From assembly GCF_000238255.3 (NCBI RefSeq), contig NZ_CP011039.1, positions 669,001 to 733,000 of the forward strand: a DNA stretch of 64,000 bases. The letters are read 5' to 3'. A program made the translations under genes and the position numbers. A model generated the notes under the pieces. The model ran no database searches. It saw nothing but the letters and a program-made list of their open reading frames with translations, and was not told where the DNA came from. The stretch is from Pseudoalteromonas spongiae UST010723-006 (GTDB taxonomy: Bacteria > Pseudomonadota > Gammaproteobacteria > Enterobacterales > Alteromonadaceae). This document shows, piece after piece, positions 22,158-32,381 of this stretch; position 1 is the first letter of the stretch; each line of letters begins with the position of its first letter.

Positions 22158-22988
22158 ACTTTGCTTCATAAACTGCCAAGTTTCTTCAGAATTTATAATG
22201 CGACCGTGACCAAGTTTATTAACAGCTTTTAAGTTGATATGACTGTGCTGACTTGCTTGCTGGTTGGTTAGTTCAAACTTCGCAAATCGGTCTTTTTGGT
22301 CGTGAATAATATGAATCGGGTGGGCGTGACCTGCAACGTGTAATTCAGGCAAAATCTCACCAAAACGCATATCGTGTTCATCTTCAACACTTTTTAGCAC
22401 GCCACTAAATAAGTGTTGATGAATGCCCGTATTTAAAATACGTTCTTCAAAAGAGTCGTAAAAGCCAAAGGTAGGCGCAATTAAAAAATGAGGTACATCT
22501 TTACTCACATTAAGCGCTGCAATTGTTCCCATAGAATGACTGACAATTGCTTTGGGCTGCTCAATGCTTGCCATTACAGATTTTAACCCTTTAATAAAAA
22601 GCGGTAAATTAGCAAACTTACCATCGCTTTCACCATGACCGTAATGATCAAATGCCATCGCTTTAAAACCACTTGCCGCTACTTTCTCCATAAGTGGTAA
22701 AAATTGGCGGCTACTACCAGACCAGCCATGGGTAAAAACAACAGCAGGACCTTCACCAATTGAGGTAAGGTGTAAGTCACCGTGCTCGGTTGCTAGTTTT
22801 TGTTGCGTAAACTGAGCTGACAATGTTGTTCTTTTACGGTTTTTTACCGGCGTTAACAGTAATTTTCTCGTTTGATTAAAGGCAAACTTTGGAGCAATTT
22901 TAAGCGCGGTAGTCGATGCCGCTTTAATCAAATAATAGGCAAGCGGTTTTCTTTTTGCCGATGATGAAAAATAGATTTTACTGCTCAT
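22146..22988 (-). CDS. Alpha/beta-hydrolase
   Basis: This 280-residue protein has an alpha/beta-hydrolase core. The oxyanion region is VVFTHGWSGSSRQFLPL, the nucleophile elbow is SHSMGT (Ser around residue 152), an Asp candidate lies in IHDQKDRF, and a C-terminal His is in LGHGRII. Substrate unknown. The basic N-terminal 60 residues precede the core. It is translationally coupled to the TetR gene (the hydrolase ATG overlaps the TetR stop by 4 bases), so the TetR protein probably controls it from the operators at 23586-23629. Confidence 0.85.
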   Translation of the reverse strand: MSSKIYFSSSAKRKPLAYYLIKAASTTALKIAPKFAFNQTRKLLLTPVKNRKRTTLSAQFTQQKLATEHGDLHLTSIGEGPAVVFTHGWSGSSRQFLPLMEKVAASGFKAMAFDHYGHGESDGKFANLPLFIKGLKSVMASIEQPKAIVSHSMGTIAALNVSKDVPHFLIAPTFGFYDSFEERILNTGIHQHLFSGVLKSVEDEHDMRFGEILPELHVAGHAHPIHIIHDQKDRFAKFELTNQQASQHSHINLKAVNKLGHGRIINSEETWQFMKQSLFA

Positions 22989-23581
22989 ACAGATTCCTCT
23001 GCGCGGTGGCGCTCAATTAATTGGTTTAGGGCTGTTTTAAAACGGCTATGCTCAGCGTCTTCAACACCTAGCCACGACATGCTTTGGCTGCCCAAATAAA
23101 GTGCGTAGAGTTCAAACACAAATTGCTCTGCGCTTACGTTTTGTTTGAATTGCCCAGCACTTATCACTTGCGTAACTTTGTGAGTTAAATAGCCAAGCCA
23201 ATTTGCAAGATCTTGCTTAACTCGGTCGTGTATAGCGCCGGGTTGGTCATCAAATTCCACTGCCGCGGAGATAAAAATGCAGGTTTTTGCTTGGTTTTCA
23301 TACCAATCTAGCCAGTTCTCACACAAGCTAAGTAATTGACCAAGAGGATCAAGCTCGCGGTTGATTGGCTGAATAACCGTGCTTTGAAAAAGTTCATTGG
23401 CGAATGTTAGTACATTTAATTGCAGCGTTTCTTTTGATTTGAAATGCGAAAACAAGCCCGATTTTGACATGCCTGTGGCAACTGCAAGGCCGCCAATAGT
23501 GAGGTTGTCTAAGCTTGACTGTGTAGCAATTTTTAACGCGGTTGCGAGGATCTGCTGTTTTGTTTCTTGACCTTTACTCAT
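22985..23581 (-). CDS. TetR family transcriptional regulator
   Basis: This 198-residue regulator has an N-terminal TetR helix-turn-helix (ILATALKIATQSSLDNLTIG, GLAVATGMSKSGLFSHFKSK) and a helical ligand domain. It is first in a two-gene operon with an alpha/beta-hydrolase. The start codon lies 6 bases from a large dyad operator, so autorepression is very likely. No strong ribosome-binding site is seen before the ATG. The inducer is unknown; a hydrolase substrate such as an ester is a guess. Confidence 0.9.
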   Translation of the reverse strand: MSKGQETKQQILATALKIATQSSLDNLTIGGLAVATGMSKSGLFSHFKSKETLQLNVLTFANELFQSTVIQPINRELDPLGQLLSLCENWLDWYENQAKTCIFISAAVEFDDQPGAIHDRVKQDLANWLGYLTHKVTQVISAGQFKQNVSAEQFVFELYALYLGSQSMSWLGVEDAEHSRFKTALNQLIERHRAEESV

Positions 23582-23585
23582 AAAA

Positions 23586-23629
23586 GTACGCTCGTGCTAT
23601 TATTGGTGTGATAATAGCACGAGCGTGCT
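23586..23629. promoter_or_regulatory. Tandem TetR operators and promoter
   Basis: A perfect inverted repeat with 16-bp arms (23588-23603 and 23611-23626) and a 7-base centre lies just upstream of the TetR start. It resolves into two copies of one operator: AGCACGAGCGTGCT (23616-23629, perfect) and AGTACGCTCGTGCT (23586-23599, one mismatch), with centres 30 bp apart. On the minus strand a TTTACT-16-TATTAT promoter has the perfect copy in its spacer. Confidence 0.85.
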
Positions 23630-23718
23630 AAAAGTAAATGTTTCAATTAGCTGTTTGCGAACACCGCATTTAATTCAATGTTGCCTATACTGTGTGTAAT
23701 GCAATATGAGAGTTCACT

Positions 23719-24663
23719 ATGCTAACCCCCGATTTACCAGCCAATGAAAATACAAGAATTAAAACCCTACAAAGCTTAAATGTGCTCGATACACCGCCTG
23801 AGCAAAGGCTCGATAGAGTTACGCAAATTGCAGCTAAAATGTTTAACGTACCTATCGCATTGGTATCATTAGTTGATAAAGAACGACAGTGGTTTAAGTC
23901 TTGTGTTGGTTTAACGGCAAGTGAAACACCGCGAGATATTTCCTTTTGCGGCCATGCGATTTTAAGTGAGCAAGCATTGGTTGTAACAGATACTTTAGCG
24001 GATGAGCGTTTTGCAGATAACCCGTTGGTACAGGGCGAGCCAAATATTCGCTTTTATGCGGGGATCCCTCTTGAGCATGAAAATGGATGCCGTTTGGGTA
24101 CCTTGTGCATTATTGATAGCAAACCTCGTAATTTTAATACAGACGATATTGCCTTATTGAAAGAGCTTGCGATACTTGTGGAACTTGAGTTAGTAAATAA
24201 ATTACCAAATACCACAGACCCCGTAACAGGGTTATCAAACAAAGTTGGTTTTAAGTTATTAGCGCCGATTAGTTTAAAGGTGTGTCAAAAATTAAATCTT
24301 AAAGTTTCGGTAGTGTATTTGTTTATGAAAGGGCTGCTTAGTTATCGTCATGATCGACAGAAGTATACGACTATTTTAAAGACAACAGCTGAACTTTACA
24401 AAACCACATTTAGAGCGACTGATTTAATCGCCCGTTATGATGAAAATGGATTTGTTGCGCTACTAAGTAATGCGGACAAACACAATACGCAAGAGCTACT
24501 TGATTGTTTGATCACGCAAATGAATGACGTTGATTTTGACGTGCACCATGATAGCCCTATTGAGTTGATAACGGGTGTCATCGACAGCTCACCATTTTGT
24601 GATATTGATGAGCTGATCTTTAACGCCTTTATTAAGCTGCATGAGCAAGGCGAGGGGCTTTAG
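23719..24663 (+). CDS. GAF-domain protein with degenerate GGDEF domain
   Basis: Residues about 20-155 form a GAF domain with the FCGHAI and YAGIPL signatures common in GAF-GGDEF proteins. Residues about 165-310 look like a GGDEF domain ([12 protein letters not shown] opening), but the catalytic motif reads [11 protein letters not shown] in place of R-x-GGDEF. Diguanylate cyclase activity is therefore not expected. It may act as a ligand sensor or regulatory partner. The stop overlaps the end of convergent argE by 4 bases. The ATG at 23719 follows a GAGAG sequence. Confidence 0.82.
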   Translation: MLTPDLPANENTRIKTLQSLNVLDTPPEQRLDRVTQIAAKMFNVPIALVSLVDKERQWFKSCVGLTASETPRDISFCGHAILSEQALVVTDTLADERFADNPLVQGEPNIRFYAGIPLEHENGCRLGTLCIIDSKPRNFNTDDIALLKELAILVELELVNKLPNTTDPVTGLSNKVGFKLLAPISLKVCQKLNLKVSVVYLFMKGLLSYRHDRQKYTTILKTTAELYKTTFRATDLIARYDENGFVALLSNADKHNTQELLDCLITQMNDVDFDVHHDSPIELITGVIDSSPFCDIDELIFNAFIKLHEQGEGL

Positions 24664-25817
24664 AAACAGGATGCGACAATAAGCTGCTTAATCATCTCTT
24701 GGCTTGGTTTTATTTTTTCCATCGCTAAAAATTCATCGGGTTGGTGGGCTTGTTGTATTGAGCCTGGACCCATTACGATTGTTTCGCAACCGAGTTGTTG
24801 TAAAAAAGGCGCTTCGGTGCAATAGTTTACTGCTTGTGCTTTTTCACCAGACAGCTTTTCAGCAAGCTTTACTAAACTGCTATCGGTGCTGCCTGAAAAC
24901 GCAGGAATAGGTTCGTGCAAATCATGTACCGCCACCGCGTTTGGATATTGATCATTTATCGGCGCTACCGCCTGCAACAGCATTGCTTGAAGTTCTGGAA
25001 TACTAATGCCGGGAATTGGGCGCATATCAATATGTAACTCGCAACAACCACAAATGCGGTTGGCATTGTCACCACCATGGATGTGTCCAAGGTTTAAAGT
25101 TGGGTAGGGTATTTTAAAATCTGTTAGTGAATATTTATTCTTTATGTCTTCTTTTAGTTTTAATAGCTGGCTAATCACAAGCTGCATGACTTCTATCGCG
25201 TTTAAACCCGCATCAGGATCAGAGCTATGACCTGCTTTACCTGTTACACGAATTGCCGTCGACATATGTCCTTTATGAGTATAAACAGGCACCATGTCGG
25301 TAGGTTCACCAATAATACAACGAGCCGGCTTTAGTTTATTCTGTTTGGCGATTTCAATTGCGCCAGCCATTGTAGTTTCTTCATCTGCGGTCGCTAAAAT
25401 TGTAATAGGCTGTTTTAGATTAGCGAGTCCAGTATCGTTATCTATTTCTTGTAATGCATTTAAAACAAAAGCAAAAAAGCCTTTCATATCGATACTGCCT
25501 AAGCCATAAAACTTATTGTCTTGTTCGCTTAATTTGAACGGGTCGAATTGCCAACGACTATCGTCAAATGGCACTGTGTCTGTATGTCCTGCCAGCATTA
25601 AACCGCCTTCACCCGTACCTAACTTTGCCGCTAAATTGTATTTTCCCAGATTATTATCAAGTTCTGTAATTTCGACTGCAAAGCCAAGTGATTCACACCA
25701 AGTTGCCAATAAATTGATGACTTCGCGGTTACTCATGTCGAGTGATGGCACCGTTGCGCTAATCGACGGTGCAGCAATAAGTGCACCATACATATCAAGA
25801 AAGTGTAATTGCGACAT
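24660..25817 (-). CDS. argE: Acetylornithine deacetylase
   Basis: This 385-residue M20-family zinc hydrolase releases ornithine from N-acetylornithine. Metal and catalytic residues are visible in [11 protein letters not shown] (His78, Asp80), [18 protein letters not shown] (Glu-Glu) and GEPTDMVP. The dimerisation domain follows in the middle, and the C-terminal metal His is in [13 protein letters not shown] precedes the ATG. It is divergent from argCBFGH(A) across a region with ARG-box-like sites. Confidence 0.95.
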   Translation of the reverse strand: MSQLHFLDMYGALIAAPSISATVPSLDMSNREVINLLATWCESLGFAVEITELDNNLGKYNLAAKLGTGEGGLMLAGHTDTVPFDDSRWQFDPFKLSEQDNKFYGLGSIDMKGFFAFVLNALQEIDNDTGLANLKQPITILATADEETTMAGAIEIAKQNKLKPARCIIGEPTDMVPVYTHKGHMSTAIRVTGKAGHSSDPDAGLNAIEVMQLVISQLLKLKEDIKNKYSLTDFKIPYPTLNLGHIHGGDNANRICGCCELHIDMRPIPGISIPELQAMLLQAVAPINDQYPNAVAVHDLHEPIPAFSGSTDSSLVKLAEKLSGEKAQAVNYCTEAPFLQQLGCETIVMGPGSIQQAHQPDEFLAMEKIKPSQEMIKQLIVASCF

Positions 25818-25858
25818 GATTACCTCAAAATATTTAATAAATAATTATGCAAAAAAGT

Positions 25859-25899
25859 TGAATATAAATTTACATTGGTTTATTCTGCATTTCAATTCA
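25859..25899. promoter_or_regulatory. ARG-box-like sites between argE and argC
   Basis: Two sequences resemble the ArgR consensus TGAAT-N4-ATTCA: TGAATATAAATTTA (25859-25872) and TGCATTTCAATTCA (25886-25899), each with one mismatch in one arm. Their centres are 27 bp apart, wider than the roughly 21 bp seen in E. coli pairs. They lie in the argE/argC divergent region, where ArgR control is expected. Confidence 0.6.
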
Positions 25900-26010
25900 T
25901 TATTTTGAAATAATTAGTACCGAGACTAACAGCATGCAGAACTCAATTTTACGACGATAACACTTTTTGAAAACTTGTCTTTATACCCTTAATAGTTTTT
26001 TGGAAAAAAT

Positions 26011-27027
26011 ATGAATATCGTTATCGTTGGTGCAAGCGGTTACTCAGGTGCTGAGCTTGCCAAATTAATCTCTCTACATAACTCACTAAAGTTAGTGGGT
26101 ATGTATGTGTCTGAAAATAGCTTAGATAAAGGTAAATCGCTTGCTAGTCTTTACCCTGAACTAAATGGCATTGTTGCAGGTGAAATAGCGCCGTTAAATA
26201 GTGAGGCATTTTCAGTAATCGAACAAAATGCCGATGCCATTTGCCTATGCACAGAACATTCAGTCAGTGTCGAACTTGCCCCTCAGTTTTTAGCAATGGG
26301 CAAAAAAGTATTTGATTTATCTGGAGGCTTTCGCCTGTCATCAAATGATGACTATGAAACCTATTATGGCTTTAAACACACTAGCCCTGAGCTATTAGAA
26401 CAAGCTGTTTATGGTCTTGTTGAATGGCAAAAAGATCAAATCAAAAATGCACAGTTAGTAGCAGTACCTGGTTGTTACCCAACCGCTGCACTAAATGCGC
26501 TTAAACCATTAAAACAAGCCGGCTTACTTACTGATGATTCTGTGATTATCAATGCGGTTTCTGGTGTTACTGGCGCTGGGCGTAAAGCCAATGTGGCAAC
26601 GCATTTTTGCGAAGTGAGCCTAAAACCGTACGGTTTATTTAATCATAGACACGGCCCTGAAATTGAAAAATACCTTGACCACAAGGTGTTGTTCACACCG
26701 CATTTAGGTAATTTTAAGCGCGGTATTCTTGAAACTATCTATGTCAAAGTAAAACCAGGCACGACTGCAAAGCAAATTGCAGAGTCATATCAAGTGCTTG
26801 CTGATGAGCCTTTAATTCGCTTACTTGGTGATGTTATTCCATCAATTAAAGGTGTTGAGAACACGCCGTTTGTTGATATTGGTTGGCAGTTACAGGGTGA
26901 ACAACTCATTGTTATTTCTGCGATTGATAATTTACTTAAAGGCGCGTCAGGTCAAGCACTGCAATGTATTAATTTAACTTTAGGACTGCCTGCTCATACT
27001 GGCTTTCAAGGAGTGAATCATGGCTAA
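26011..27027 (+). CDS. argC: N-acetyl-gamma-glutamyl-phosphate reductase
   Basis: This 338-residue NADPH enzyme reduces N-acetylglutamyl phosphate to the semialdehyde. The Rossmann start IVGASGYSGAEL and the active-site Cys155 in VAVPGCYPTAA are clear. HRHGPEIEKYL is also typical. It leads the arg operon and overlaps argB by 8 bases, which implies translational coupling. Confidence 0.97.
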   Translation: MNIVIVGASGYSGAELAKLISLHNSLKLVGMYVSENSLDKGKSLASLYPELNGIVAGEIAPLNSEAFSVIEQNADAICLCTEHSVSVELAPQFLAMGKKVFDLSGGFRLSSNDDYETYYGFKHTSPELLEQAVYGLVEWQKDQIKNAQLVAVPGCYPTAALNALKPLKQAGLLTDDSVIINAVSGVTGAGRKANVATHFCEVSLKPYGLFNHRHGPEIEKYLDHKVLFTPHLGNFKRGILETIYVKVKPGTTAKQIAESYQVLADEPLIRLLGDVIPSIKGVENTPFVDIGWQLQGEQLIVISAIDNLLKGASGQALQCINLTLGLPAHTGFQGVNHG

Positions 27028-27781
27028 TTGGGTAATTAAGCTAGGTGGCGCGGTATTAAATAATATTGACGCTGCAAAAGCGTTAATTGATGTGCTGCAT
27101 CAAAAGCCAAAAGACAAATTTATTTTAGTGCATGGCGGTGGCTCATTAGTAGATAGCTGGTTAAGCGATGCGGGCTTTGTTACGTCAAAGCACCTTGGTC
27201 TGCGTATTAGTCCGCGTGAACAAATGCCTTACATTGTTGGTGCGCTTGCGGGCTGTGCAAATAAGCAATTAATGGGCGCGGCAATTAGTAATGGTTTTAA
27301 GCCTGTTGGTTTAAGCCTTTATGAAGCGGGTCTTGTTAGTGAACAAAAGCTAAAAGCCCTTGGCCAAGTCGGTACCTGCATTGAAAACGATGCCAGTATT
27401 CTTAAATCATTGCTAAATGCGGGGTGTTTTCCAATTGTGAGCTCGATTGGTTTTGACTTAGAAGGAAATTGGTACAACGTAAACGCCGATGAAGCAGCAG
27501 CTGGTATCGCTCAATTGCTTGATGCGGAGCTTGTTTTTATGACAGATGTAGAAGCTGTATTAGATCACAAGCTTAATCCGTTACATCAGTTATCAAGTGC
27601 TGATATCAGCACATTAATCGAAGAGGGAGTCATTAAAGGCGGCATGCAGGTAAAAGTAAATACCAGCTTGCAAGCTGCTCAACATTTACGACGTGGCGTG
27701 TATATCTCGAGCTGGCAAAAGCCAGATAACTTAATCGCATTGCTCAATGGTGAGCATGTGGGAACCAAGATTACGCCATAG
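27020..27781 (+). CDS. argB: Acetylglutamate kinase
   Basis: This 253-residue amino-acid kinase phosphorylates N-acetylglutamate. The N-terminal KLGGAVLNN and the LVHGGGSLVD glycine loop bind phosphates; NVNADEAAAGIAQ and KGGMQVKVNTS are C-domain motifs. The short form resembles E. coli ArgB (258) and lacks the N-terminal helix of arginine-inhibited kinases. It overlaps argC and is followed 8 bases later by argF. Confidence 0.96.
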   Translation: MANWVIKLGGAVLNNIDAAKALIDVLHQKPKDKFILVHGGGSLVDSWLSDAGFVTSKHLGLRISPREQMPYIVGALAGCANKQLMGAAISNGFKPVGLSLYEAGLVSEQKLKALGQVGTCIENDASILKSLLNAGCFPIVSSIGFDLEGNWYNVNADEAAAGIAQLLDAELVFMTDVEAVLDHKLNPLHQLSSADISTLIEEGVIKGGMQVKVNTSLQAAQHLRRGVYISSWQKPDNLIALLNGEHVGTKITP

Positions 27782-27789
27782 GAAAAACG

Positions 27790-28710
27790 ATGACTCAACA
27801 ATTTATTACGGGCTTAGAGCTAAACAAAGAAGCCAACTTAAAATTACTTAACTTAGCATTACAAATTAAAAATAACCCAATGGATTTTGCCGATGCTCTT
27901 AAAGGGAAATCGGTTGTTACGCTATTTGAAAAACCAAGTTTACGTACTCGCCTGTCGTTTGATATCGGCATTAACAAACTCGGTGGTCATGCGGTTTATC
28001 TTGACCAGCAAAACGGTGCTATGGGGCAGCGTGAATCGGTAAAAGATTTTGCCTTGAATATTTCCACGTGGGCGGATGGCATTGTGGCGCGTGTAATGGC
28101 GCATAGCACATTAACTACGCTTAGCGAATTTTCGTCTGTGCCGGTTGTAAATAGTTTGTGTGATTTATATCACCCATGCCAAGCACTCGCTGACTTTTTG
28201 ACATTGACTGAAATTTACGGCGACGTAAGCCAACTAAAATTGGCTTATTTAGGTGAAGGTAACAATGTTACGCACTCACTAATGCTGTTAGCAGCAAGCT
28301 TAGGTACTGACTTTGTTGCGGTATGCCCTAAAGGCGCATCACCTGATGCACAAATTGTAAAACAAGCTGAAGCAATAGCAGCACAAAATGGCGCATCGGT
28401 CTCGGTAAGTGACCGCGTAGAAGCTGCAGTTGGGTCGAATGCACTCTATGCCGATACTTGGGTATCAATGGGCGATAACACACCATTAGAGCTGGTCAAA
28501 GAAAAGTACATGCCGTACCAAATTAATCAAAAACTGCTTGATATGACAGGCGCATCAAGTGTGCTTCATTGTCAACCAGCGCACCGTGAATTTGAGATTA
28601 CCTCTGAGGTAATGGACGGTGAAAAATCATTCATAATACAACAAGCTGAAAATCGTATGCATGCGCAAAATGCTCTGCTTGTAAGTTTATTAAACCCAAA
28701 TTTTGTGTAA
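27790..28710 (+). CDS. argF: Ornithine carbamoyltransferase
   Basis: This 306-residue enzyme makes citrulline from ornithine and carbamoyl phosphate. The carbamoyl-phosphate motif KPSLRTRLSF, the LYHPCQALADFLT region and the C-terminal VLHCQPAHREFEI (Cys in the ornithine site) are all intact. It lies inside the arg operon between argB and argG with short gaps. Confidence 0.96.
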   Translation: MTQQFITGLELNKEANLKLLNLALQIKNNPMDFADALKGKSVVTLFEKPSLRTRLSFDIGINKLGGHAVYLDQQNGAMGQRESVKDFALNISTWADGIVARVMAHSTLTTLSEFSSVPVVNSLCDLYHPCQALADFLTLTEIYGDVSQLKLAYLGEGNNVTHSLMLLAASLGTDFVAVCPKGASPDAQIVKQAEAIAAQNGASVSVSDRVEAAVGSNALYADTWVSMGDNTPLELVKEKYMPYQINQKLLDMTGASSVLHCQPAHREFEITSEVMDGEKSFIIQQAENRMHAQNALLVSLLNPNFV

Positions 28711-28722
28711 GGAATCGGTAAC

Positions 28723-29925
28723 ATGAGTTCTATTAAAAAAGTTGTACTAGCATACTCAGGTGGTCTTGATACATCGGCTATCGTGCCATGGTTAAAAGAA
28801 AACTATAACTGTGAAGTAGTGGCATTCGTTGCCGATGTAGGCCAAGGCGCTGAAGAGTTAGAAGGCGTAGAAGCAAAAGCAATTGCATCGGGCGCATCTG
28901 AGTGTCATATCGTTGATTTAAAAGACGAGTTAGTTGCCGATTATATTTATCCAACGCTTAAAACTGGCGCAATTTACGAAGGTACATACTTACTAGGTAC
29001 GTCAATGGCGCGTCCTATCATTGCTAAAGCACAAGTTGAAGTTGCGCGTAAAGTAGGTGCTGATGCACTTTCTCACGGCTGTACCGGTAAGGGGAATGAT
29101 CAAGTACGTTTTGAAAGCTGCTTTGCAGCTCTTGCACCCGATTTAAAAGTAATAGCGCCTTGGCGTGAATGGGATTTATCAAGCCGTGAATCATTACTTG
29201 ATTATCTTGCTGAGCGTAATATTCCGTGTTCAGCGTCGGCGACTAAAATTTACAGTCGTGATGCAAACGCGTGGCACATCTCACACGAAGGTGGTGAGCT
29301 TGAAGATCCGTGGTGTCAACCGAGCGATCAAGTATGGACATGGACAAACTCGCCAGAGCAAGCGCCAAATGAGTCACAATTTGTTCAGCTTAGTGTTAAA
29401 AATGGTGAAGTAGTTGCGGTAAATGGTGAGCAAATGTCACCGTTTCAAGTACTCACTACGCTAAACGAAGTTGCAGCACTTCATGGTATTGGGCGTGTTG
29501 ATATCGTTGAAAATCGTTTAGTAGGTATGAAGTCGCGTGGTTGTTATGAAACACCTGGAGGCACTGTAATTATGGCGGCACTTCAAGCGATTGATGAGTT
29601 AGTGCTTGATAAAACCAGCCGCAAGTGGAAAGACACTTTAGCGAATGAGTTCTCGCACCTTGTTTATGACGGTCGTTGGTTTACGCCACTAAAAGATTCA
29701 ATTTTAGCTGCAGCAGAAGCGTTTTCGACTCTTGCAACCGGCGAAGTGGTATTAAAGCTTTATAAAGGCCAAGTTACCGCAGTTCAAAAGCAGTCTGAAA
29801 ACTCGTTATATAGTGAAGACTTTGCAACGTTTGGTGAAGATGATGTGTACGACCAATCACATGCAGAAGGCTTTATTCGTCTATTTTCATTAAGCAGTAG
29901 AATTTCTGCAATGAATAACAAGTAA
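28723..29925 (+). CDS. argG: Argininosuccinate synthase
   Basis: This 400-residue ATP-dependent ligase joins citrulline and aspartate. The N-terminal pyrophosphatase loop [17 protein letters not shown], the [15 protein letters not shown] aspartate/citrulline region and GCYETPGGT are conserved. Of the two known types, its length matches the common approximately 400-residue form rather than the longer E. coli form (447). AAGGA precedes the ATG. It lies in the arg operon. Confidence 0.97.
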   Translation: MSSIKKVVLAYSGGLDTSAIVPWLKENYNCEVVAFVADVGQGAEELEGVEAKAIASGASECHIVDLKDELVADYIYPTLKTGAIYEGTYLLGTSMARPIIAKAQVEVARKVGADALSHGCTGKGNDQVRFESCFAALAPDLKVIAPWREWDLSSRESLLDYLAERNIPCSASATKIYSRDANAWHISHEGGELEDPWCQPSDQVWTWTNSPEQAPNESQFVQLSVKNGEVVAVNGEQMSPFQVLTTLNEVAALHGIGRVDIVENRLVGMKSRGCYETPGGTVIMAALQAIDELVLDKTSRKWKDTLANEFSHLVYDGRWFTPLKDSILAAAEAFSTLATGEVVLKLYKGQVTAVQKQSENSLYSEDFATFGEDDVYDQSHAEGFIRLFSLSSRISAMNNK

Positions 29926-29956
29926 TCTTGCCGATAATTAGTGAGAGGATAGAGTT

Positions 29957-31822
29957 ATGGCACTGTGGGGCGGACGTTTTTCTTCGGGACCAGATCACGC
30001 ATTTAAGCAATTTAATGACTCACTGCCATTTGATTATCAAATGGCAGAAGAAGACATTATTGGTTCTGTGGCTTGGGCTGGTGCGTTACAACAAGTTGAT
30101 GTGTTAACAGCGGACGAACATCAAAAATTAGTAGCAGGTTTAAACGAACTTTTACATGAAGTTCAGCAAAACCCAAATGCAATTGCAACGGCTGGGGATG
30201 AGGATATTCACTCGTATGTAGAGGCAAAGCTAATTGAAAAAGTGGGCGATCTTGGTAAAAAGCTGCACACAGGTCGTAGCCGAAATGACCAAGTAGCTAC
30301 TGATTTTCGCTTATGGAGCCGAAAAACTGCGAAGCAATTACTTGCGGCCATAGCGTCATTAAAAAATGCCTTAGTCACCCTTGCGGAAAAAGAGTTTGGT
30401 ACCGTGCTACTTGGGTATACTCATCTACAGCGTGCGCAACCTGTGTTGTTTAGTCATTGGTGTATGGCATATTTTGAAATGCTAGAGCGCGATGAAGCGC
30501 GTTTAGAAAGTGCGCTTAGCCGCATTAATGTCTGTCCGCTAGGTTCCGGCGCGCTGGCAGGTACTGCCTATGCCATCGACCGTGAACAACTGGCTGCTAA
30601 TTTAGGTTTTGATAGAGCAAGCCGTAATAGCCTTGATGCCGTGTCGGACCGTGATTTTGTGGTAGAGCTTTTAAGCTGTGCGTCAATTTCAATGATGCAC
30701 TTATCACGCCTTGCAGAAGATATGATCTTCTATAATTCGGGTGAAGCAGGCTTTATTGAACTGGCAGACAGTGTGACGTCTGGCTCAAGCCTGATGCCGC
30801 AAAAGAAAAACCCAGATGCGCTAGAACTTATTCGGGGTAAAACTGGCCGTGTATTTGGCGCCTTTAGCGCCATGATGATGACCTTAAAAGCATTGCCGCT
30901 TGCGTATAATAAAGATATGCAAGAGGACAAAGAAGGGCTTTTTGATGCAATGCCAACTTGGCTTGCTTGTATTCATATGGCTGAAGCTTGCATTAAAGGT
31001 GTTAAGGTTAATGCAGAGAAAACCAAAGCTGCGGCACAAGGTGGCCATGCTAATGCCACAGAGCTTGCAGATTACTTAGTTGCCAAAGGTATTCCGTTCC
31101 GTGAAGGTCATCACATTGTTGGTGAACTGGTACAAGTGGCAATTTCAGAGGGTAAAAACCTTGAAGATTTATCACTAGCGCAGTTTAAAGCAGTTTGCGA
31201 TGTAATCGCAGAAGATGTGTACCCAGTGCTTGAACTACAAGCGTGTTTAGATGCGCGTTTAGCACTTGGTGGTACATCGCCGACGCAAGTTCAATTTGCC
31301 ATTAGCAACGCAAAAAAAAACGCTGAATTTACGGTAAGAGATGCCACGCTTAATGATGTGGAAGCAATTGCTGAACTTATTCAGTATTGGGCGCGCGAAG
31401 GTGAAAACCTACCGCGCGCAAAAAGCGATATGATCCACAGCATCAATGAATTTGCAGTAACGGAAGTCAACGGTAAAGTGACAGGTTGTGCATCGCTATA
31501 TATTTACGATACAGGCCTTGCTGAAATTCGTTCGTTAGGAGTTAATCCTGAATCGAATGTGAAAGGGCAGGGACGAGCGTTGGTAAATCACCTAATTGAA
31601 AAAGGTGGTAAGTTGGCGCTAGGGCGCATTATCGTGCTGACTCGTGTGCCTGGTTTTTTTAGTAAGTTAGGTTTTGCTGACAGCCATAAATCTCAATTAC
31701 CTGAAAAGGTGATGAAAGATTGTGAGTTGTGCCTCAGAAAAGATAACTGTGATGAGGTTGCTATGGACTATTTGATTGCACGGCCAAATTCGTTGCGTAT
31801 CGATTGTCGCAATGTAGCCTAA
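29957..31822 (+). CDS. argH: Bifunctional argininosuccinate lyase/N-acetylglutamate synthase, ArgH(A)
   Basis: Residues 1 to about 455 are a complete argininosuccinate lyase: [12 protein letters not shown], the TH of [10 protein letters not shown], and the mobile signature [15 protein letters not shown] with the catalytic Ser. Residues about 465-621 are a GNAT acetyltransferase ([20 protein letters not shown], acetyl-CoA loop [14 protein letters not shown]). The 621-residue fusion corresponds to the ArgH(A) type of marine gammaproteobacteria, where the GNAT part supplies N-acetylglutamate. Paired with argE it fits the linear pathway. No separate argA is seen. Confidence 0.96.
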   Translation: MALWGGRFSSGPDHAFKQFNDSLPFDYQMAEEDIIGSVAWAGALQQVDVLTADEHQKLVAGLNELLHEVQQNPNAIATAGDEDIHSYVEAKLIEKVGDLGKKLHTGRSRNDQVATDFRLWSRKTAKQLLAAIASLKNALVTLAEKEFGTVLLGYTHLQRAQPVLFSHWCMAYFEMLERDEARLESALSRINVCPLGSGALAGTAYAIDREQLAANLGFDRASRNSLDAVSDRDFVVELLSCASISMMHLSRLAEDMIFYNSGEAGFIELADSVTSGSSLMPQKKNPDALELIRGKTGRVFGAFSAMMMTLKALPLAYNKDMQEDKEGLFDAMPTWLACIHMAEACIKGVKVNAEKTKAAAQGGHANATELADYLVAKGIPFREGHHIVGELVQVAISEGKNLEDLSLAQFKAVCDVIAEDVYPVLELQACLDARLALGGTSPTQVQFAISNAKKNAEFTVRDATLNDVEAIAELIQYWAREGENLPRAKSDMIHSINEFAVTEVNGKVTGCASLYIYDTGLAEIRSLGVNPESNVKGQGRALVNHLIEKGGKLALGRIIVLTRVPGFFSKLGFADSHKSQLPEKVMKDCELCLRKDNCDEVAMDYLIARPNSLRIDCRNVA

Positions 31823-31847
31823 ATCCATTTCAAATTTAATCGCCATT

Positions 31848-31880
31848 AAAAGCACAACAGTTATGCTGTTGTGCTTTTTT
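31848..31880 (+). terminator. arg operon terminator
   Basis: AAAAGCACAACAG and CTGTTGTGCTTTT form a perfect 13-bp stem with a TTATG loop, then more T. It ends the argCBFGH(A) operon. Confidence 0.94.
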
Positions 31881-32163
31881 ACGTTTTACACTTTTTGTAC
31901 TTTACTCAATAGAGATGGTGCTATTTAGATTGCAGTTGTTATTCAATTTGATTTTATTGTTATATAAAACAGTAAATTTAACCCTTTATTCGTATATTGA
32001 GAGTAATTCGCATTTATGGATCGCTAATTGCTAAATTTGTGCACCTGATGTTTAGTTGTCAGAAAAATGACAGCTAAAGGCACCTAAGCATGTTAGGACT
32101 ACAAAAAGAATAAAAAGGACGCTTAGGTCATCTTTGAAAATTAGTTTTATAAGGAATAGAAAA
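31881..32163 (+). other. AT-rich, hairpin-containing leader upstream of two small unknown genes
   Basis: No gene is visible. A hairpin at 32051-32078 (TTTAGTTGTCA with TGACAGCTAAA, one G-U pair, GAAAAA loop) is followed by ACCTAAGC (32082-32089), which pairs with GCTTAGGT (32121-32128). Within that outer stem a smaller CCTAA-GCATG-TTAGG hairpin competes. AAGGA at 32151 is the ribosome-binding site of the next gene. The structures could form a structured 5' leader or a small RNA. Confidence 0.5.
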
Positions 32164-32364
32164 ATGCAAATTAACGGTACAAACAGCTTAAATGCTATGC
32201 AATATGCACAAATGCAAAACACTCAAACAAATACTGTTAAATCAGAGTCTTCACAAAACACCCTGCAAAATGATAAGGTAACTTTCTCGGCGGAGGCACT
32301 TGGTATGACTCCTGAATTAAATCGCGGTGGTGGTGCCGTTATCACTAAACGCGAGGAAGACTAA
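32164..32364 (+). CDS. Small hypothetical protein (66 aa)
   Basis: I do not recognise this gene. The 66-residue product is hydrophilic, rich in Asn, Gln, Thr and Met at the N-terminus, and carries a middle segment NDKVTFSAEALGM before a Gly-rich end and an acidic tail. It has no signal peptide or membrane segment. The ATG at 32164 follows AAGGA by 8 bases, which makes it a well-supported small gene; an in-frame TTG 30 bases upstream is less likely. The next gene starts 17 bases later, so the two are probably co-transcribed. Confidence 0.6.
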   Translation: MQINGTNSLNAMQYAQMQNTQTNTVKSESSQNTLQNDKVTFSAEALGMTPELNRGGGAVITKREED

Positions 32365-32381
32365 TCCGTTAAAGGACATGA

